Source: Pipra filicauda (lineage: Eukaryota; Chordata; Aves; Passeriformes; Pipridae). From it: DNA of 64,000 nucleotides. A program made the position numbers and the translations under genes. Position 1 is the stretch's first letter. Every line of letters begins with the position of its first letter. Shown piece after piece: positions 63,676-64,000 of this stretch. Location: NCBI RefSeq assembly GCF_003945595.2, contig NW_024104292.1, positions 1,736,001-1,800,000 of the forward strand. Reading direction: 5' to 3'. Below the pieces are notes generated by a model. The model searched no databases. It was not told the origin of the DNA and worked only from the letters and a program-made list of their open reading frames with translations.

Positions 63676-64000
63676 ATAGAATCATTAAGTTTGGAAAAGA
63701 CCTCTAAGATCACCAAGTCCAAGCATTAACCCAGCACTGCCAAGTTACCACTAAACCATGTCCCCAAGTGCCACATCTACACACTCCTTAAATCTGTTCA
63801 GAGATGGTGACTCAACCCTGGGCAGCCTCTTCCAATGCTTGACAGCCCTTTTCATGAAGAAGTTTTTCCTAATATCCACTCTAAACCTCTACTGGCATAA
63901 CTGGACATCATTTCCTCTTGTCCTATGGCTTTCTACTTTGTGGAAGAGATCAACCCCCAGCTGGCTACAATCTCCTTCCAGGTAGTTGTAGAGAATGAGA
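63676..64000 (-). mobile_element. CR1 LINE 3' end, minus strand, cut by window edge
   Basis: Begins CATAGAATCATTAAGTTTGG and runs in reverse through CTAAACCATGTCCCC, GGGCAGCCTCTTCCAATGC, CATGAAGAAGTTTTTCCTAA, TTTCCTCTTGTCCTATGGC and CCTTCCAGGTAGTTGTAGAG. It is better preserved than most copies here and matches the 25.9-kb subfamily type. It continues beyond the window, so its full length is unknown. Confidence 0.95.

Noticed and set aside
1..64000. Endogenous retrovirus or LTR element
   Set aside because: I looked for gag, pol or env-like frames and paired LTRs and recognised none; all reverse-transcriptase-related sequence belongs to non-LTR elements.

Overview
The window looks like noncoding nuclear DNA from a bird. 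The best evidence is a scatter of CR1 LINE fragments, most of them short 3' ends carrying the CR1 end motif (AGAATCATAGAAT... or its complement ATTCTATG). They lie on both strands and are truncated to different lengths, as is usual in avian genomes. The sequence is AT-rich and poor in CpG. I could not support any host protein-coding exon, tRNA, rRNA, CRISPR array or endogenous retrovirus. Apart from the retrotransposon reading frames, the open frames are short and low in complexity, or unlike any family I recognise. The window is best read as intergenic or large-intron sequence.

Layout. 1-13.6 kb is single-copy noncoding DNA with a purine/pyrimidine switch around a small CpG core (about 720-1045) and two homeobox-site-rich stretches. 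13.6-31.7 kb is noncoding with CR1 tails at 13.6, 24.1 and 25.9 kb, and a 272-bp CpG-rich element at 24,874-25,145 with 11-bp target-site duplications. 31.75-33.87 kb is a long, broken CR1 copy (copy A). 36.1 and 38.1-38.7 kb hold CR1 3' parts. 43.4-45.4 kb is a cluster of four retrotransposon pieces. One of these is an RTE-like LINE 3' end (43,542-44,254, minus strand) with a 209-codon open frame, a CCHC finger and perfect 11-bp target-site duplications. 60.2-62.15 kb is a second long CR1 (copy B), and 63.68-64.0 kb is a CR1 tail cut by the window edge.

The most interesting signal joins two places 18 kb apart. The 272-bp element at 24.9 kb ends in about 41 bases that match the whole 3' untranslated tail of the RTE-like LINE at 43.5 kb, starting just after that LINE's stop codon. 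The element begins at a tRNA B-box-like sequence. This is what a SINE, or a deletion derivative, mobilised by the LINE would look like. Both RTE-like LINEs and young SINEs are rare in birds.

A second signal is a tract of 402 bases, identical at all but one position, shared by CR1 copies A and B. Their flanks on both sides are clearly diverged, which suggests gene conversion or an assembly error.

The genes-working-together question does not apply here beyond the inferred LINE/SINE partnership. Possible regulatory stretches are listed with low confidence, because conservation could not be tested.
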